Origin: Penelope pileata
Lineage: Eukaryota > Chordata > Aves > Galliformes > Cracidae
Direction: 5' to 3'
NCBI GenBank assembly: GCA_013396635.1
Contig: WBMW01005516.1
Coordinates: 187,561 to 251,560 of the forward strand
Length of the DNA: 64,000 bases
Numbering within the stretch: the first letter of the stretch is position 1; the number at the start of each line of letters is the position of its first letter. The translations under genes and the position numbers were made by a program. Of this stretch, positions 62,091 through 64,000 are shown piece after piece. Under the pieces are notes generated by a model that ran no database searches, was not told where the DNA came from, and saw only the letters and a program-made list of their open reading frames with translations.

Positions 62091-62942
62091 GGTGGTCCTG
62101 AAAGTAATGGCTCCTATTTATTTCTGTGGAAACTATAACACATACACAGAGCACAATAACATAGAGTAAATCCTCAGCTACAGAACACTAGTTTTCAACA
62201 CAGTCATCACCATTAGCTATGCATTTTTGCCAGTGATGAACAAGAGCCTACATGCCACATCCATACTGCTGTTTTGACTTTATCTGGTAGTGATGACACC
62301 AATTCTCATCTCTGGTAATGATGCAGTCCAGGAAACTATCACCTTCATATTGCTTCAACAGATCCTAAAAGCTTGCATGTGGCGTTCTGTTCTTGTGTGA
62401 GCACTCATGGGACCCACCTGGTACAAACTTCGCAATATTCCAATGTTGCCACCATTGTTTCCAATGCACTGAAGTTGATATTCAGCTCCATACACAGTTC
62501 CCTGGTCATAATCCATTAATTCATTCAGACGAGCGGATCAAGATGCTCTTCATCATGTGGTGTGACATCTGGGCATGGCCATCTGAAACATGGCTTGTCT
62601 TTCACATTGCTGTCATCACAGCTGAAATTCACCATCCACCTCCTCATTGTGCTCACATCCACTATTTGGTCTCCATAAATGTTCAGCAAGCATCAATTAA
62701 TGTTAAATGGGTGTAATTTTTTCTGCGTGGAGGAATTCAATGACAGAATTTTGCTGCATACGCACTTCCATGTTAGACGTCATTTGGTCAGACTGCCCCT
62801 CTGCTTCTGTCTGTTGCACAGCAACAAAATGTAATGGAATTTTGGCAGGATGATTCAGCCTCTACTGCTGTGCCACCAGCATCCACCTCTGACATTGGGG
62901 ATGAACAAAAAAAAAAAAAGCATTACTTTCGGAGCAATCCTG
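62091..62942 (-). mobile_element. Galluhop-type mariner, longer damaged copy
   Basis: TA dinucleotides flank the element (62089-62090 and 62943-62944). The left terminal repeat reads GGTGGTCCTGAAAGTAATGG and the right one, reversed, CAGGATTGCTCCGAAAGTAA. Length is 852 bases, so roughly a third of an intact element is missing. A 13-A run has expanded at 62907-62919 beside the right terminal repeat. It is in the same orientation as the 565-base copy about 4 kb away. The two share both ends and differ in the interior, so they are independent insertions or independent deletions. Confidence 0.93.
62240..62771 (-). pseudogene. Mariner transposase relic with stop codons
   Basis: From the ATG at 62771 the minus strand encodes MEVRMQQNSVIEFLHAEKIT, the N-terminus of the mariner transposase. 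A TAA follows at codon 23 (62705-62703) and another two codons on. Beyond this, scattered blocks of transposase coding remain to about 62240, frameshifted and shortened by an internal deletion. No intact catalytic triad could be read. In the ancestor the enzyme cut and pasted the element at TA sites in the nucleus. Confidence 0.8.
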
Positions 62943-64000
62943 TACATTGTACTCTAGATATATTGCAATGTTAATCTGATATATATGTAATTCATTTGAA
63001 CTCATCTGCTTTTTAATTTTCAGAAGCCTTTCCTGCTGCACCAAGCTAATTTATCACATCAGAAAATGCTAAGCTAACTTACACTAAGCAATTTCTACAG
63101 CTGACTGCTTTTTTCCAGCAGTATTCAGTCATTTTCTTAAAATACAGTTTTATCTAGTCTTTGTGTTCTATATATTTTACCTTCATTTTGTGTGGCTAGG
63201 ATGGATCCTGAATAATCCTGCCAAATAACCATATATCTTAGGAAAAGCACTGTATGAGTGGACAAACGTTTATGGGAGGGAATAACTGCTTTGAAAAGCT
63301 TATATTTGTAGTCGTACCCATGAAAAAGTTAAAACAGTCACACTTTCCTGTTGTGAGCTACTGGGCAGGTGGCATTTCTTAAAGTGATTTTACATCTAAC
63401 TCTCCATATTGCCTTTATAAATCACAAACATCAAAAGACCTATCTACTGCTTTCTCAGATATACGCTATTGAAGAACATTGATTTCCCAAATTATTCCAC
63501 AATCATTTGCTGCTTCCTAAATTTGATTTTTTAAATGGTTCATGTTAGCACTCAGCTGTTATTTGCATTTTAGGTTCCTGCTTTGGAGCTTAATTTTTTT
63601 CTGTTTTGGATTTTGTTTTACATTCGAGCACACATTTAGCCCTTGGCAGATTGAAAGGTGTCTCTGGTGGGAAACATCATCCAAGGGAACACAAGATACT
63701 TCACAGCACAAAAAAAAAAAGGTGCGGTGGAGGAGGAGAGAAAACATCAGAAGCATTGCAAAAATACCTTTTTGTTTTGTGTTCCAAAGCCTTAAAACTT
63801 TTCAGCAGCTTTGAGCCATTAAAAAGTGTAACTTGCTGACAACACTTTACATGGAATGTCAGCTTTGTGTGATTTGAAACAGCTGAGATAATAACTTCCA
63901 AATGAGAAGATTATAATACTGAAAGGAATATAAGCATGTATTATACTAGCAGTACTTCTTTATTAATGACTATTGTAGACCAATTGATGGAATAGCTAAC
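62943..64000. other. Unique AT-rich DNA, no gene recognised
   Basis: Frames of 60-90 codons overlap on both strands around 63540-63900; none resembles a known family. An A run lies at 63710-63720. Confidence 0.5.

Noticed and set aside
1..64000. CRISPR arrays, bacterial operons, ribosome binding sites or prophage
   Set aside because: No regularly spaced repeats or dense coding; the repeat content is that of a bird genome.

Overview
This looks like a window of avian nuclear DNA, most likely from a galliform such as chicken, turkey or quail. It is AT-rich and shows no recognisable host exon, rRNA, tRNA or CRISPR array. The argument for a bird is the repeat content. There are a dozen CR1 non-LTR retrotransposon fragments, most still carrying the ATTCTATG-type 3' tail. 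There are three remnants of a mariner that I recognise as the chicken Galluhop family. There are also two solo LTRs of avian ERVL-like endogenous retroviruses. No SINE was seen, which fits birds. The window is either intergenic or inside a very large intron; the sequence alone does not decide.

Layout: 1-12.6 kb is repeat-poor single-copy DNA with two denser, possibly conserved segments (about 0.1-0.48 and 5.68-6.08 kb). A CR1 tail lies at 12.7 kb and a Galluhop end at 14.4-14.6 kb. From 14.6 to 22.9 kb there is plain AT-rich DNA. The stretch 22.9-27.3 kb is the repeat hot spot: a TG microsatellite, an ERVL-like LTR (+), a 1.46-kb CR1 with reverse-transcriptase coding (-) broken by a second CR1, another ERVL-like LTR (-) and another CR1 (+). 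From 27.3 to 42.2 kb the DNA is mostly unique, with one CR1 at 31.4-31.8 kb. From 42.2 to 54.5 kb there are seven CR1 pieces of several subfamilies and ages, including an ancient one at 49.6-49.9 kb. From 54.5 to 64 kb there are a GT microsatellite, two internally deleted Galluhop copies and a CR1 tail.

The only coding sequences I can identify are dead or partial transposon genes: the CR1 ORF2 reverse transcriptase and the mariner transposase. All are truncated, frameshifted or have lost active-site residues, so no functional gene set or pathway is encoded here. Almost all other reading frames are short and look fortuitous. The one non-repeat frame worth checking is 156 codons at 41215-41685 on the minus strand.

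I looked for an undescribed system and found none that I can support. The best leads are the layered insertion history at 22.9-27.3 kb, the inverted CR1 pair around an ERVL-like LTR, the internally deleted Galluhop pair, and the candidate conserved non-coding segments. Repeat families were named from memory of the avian consensus sequences, not from a search.
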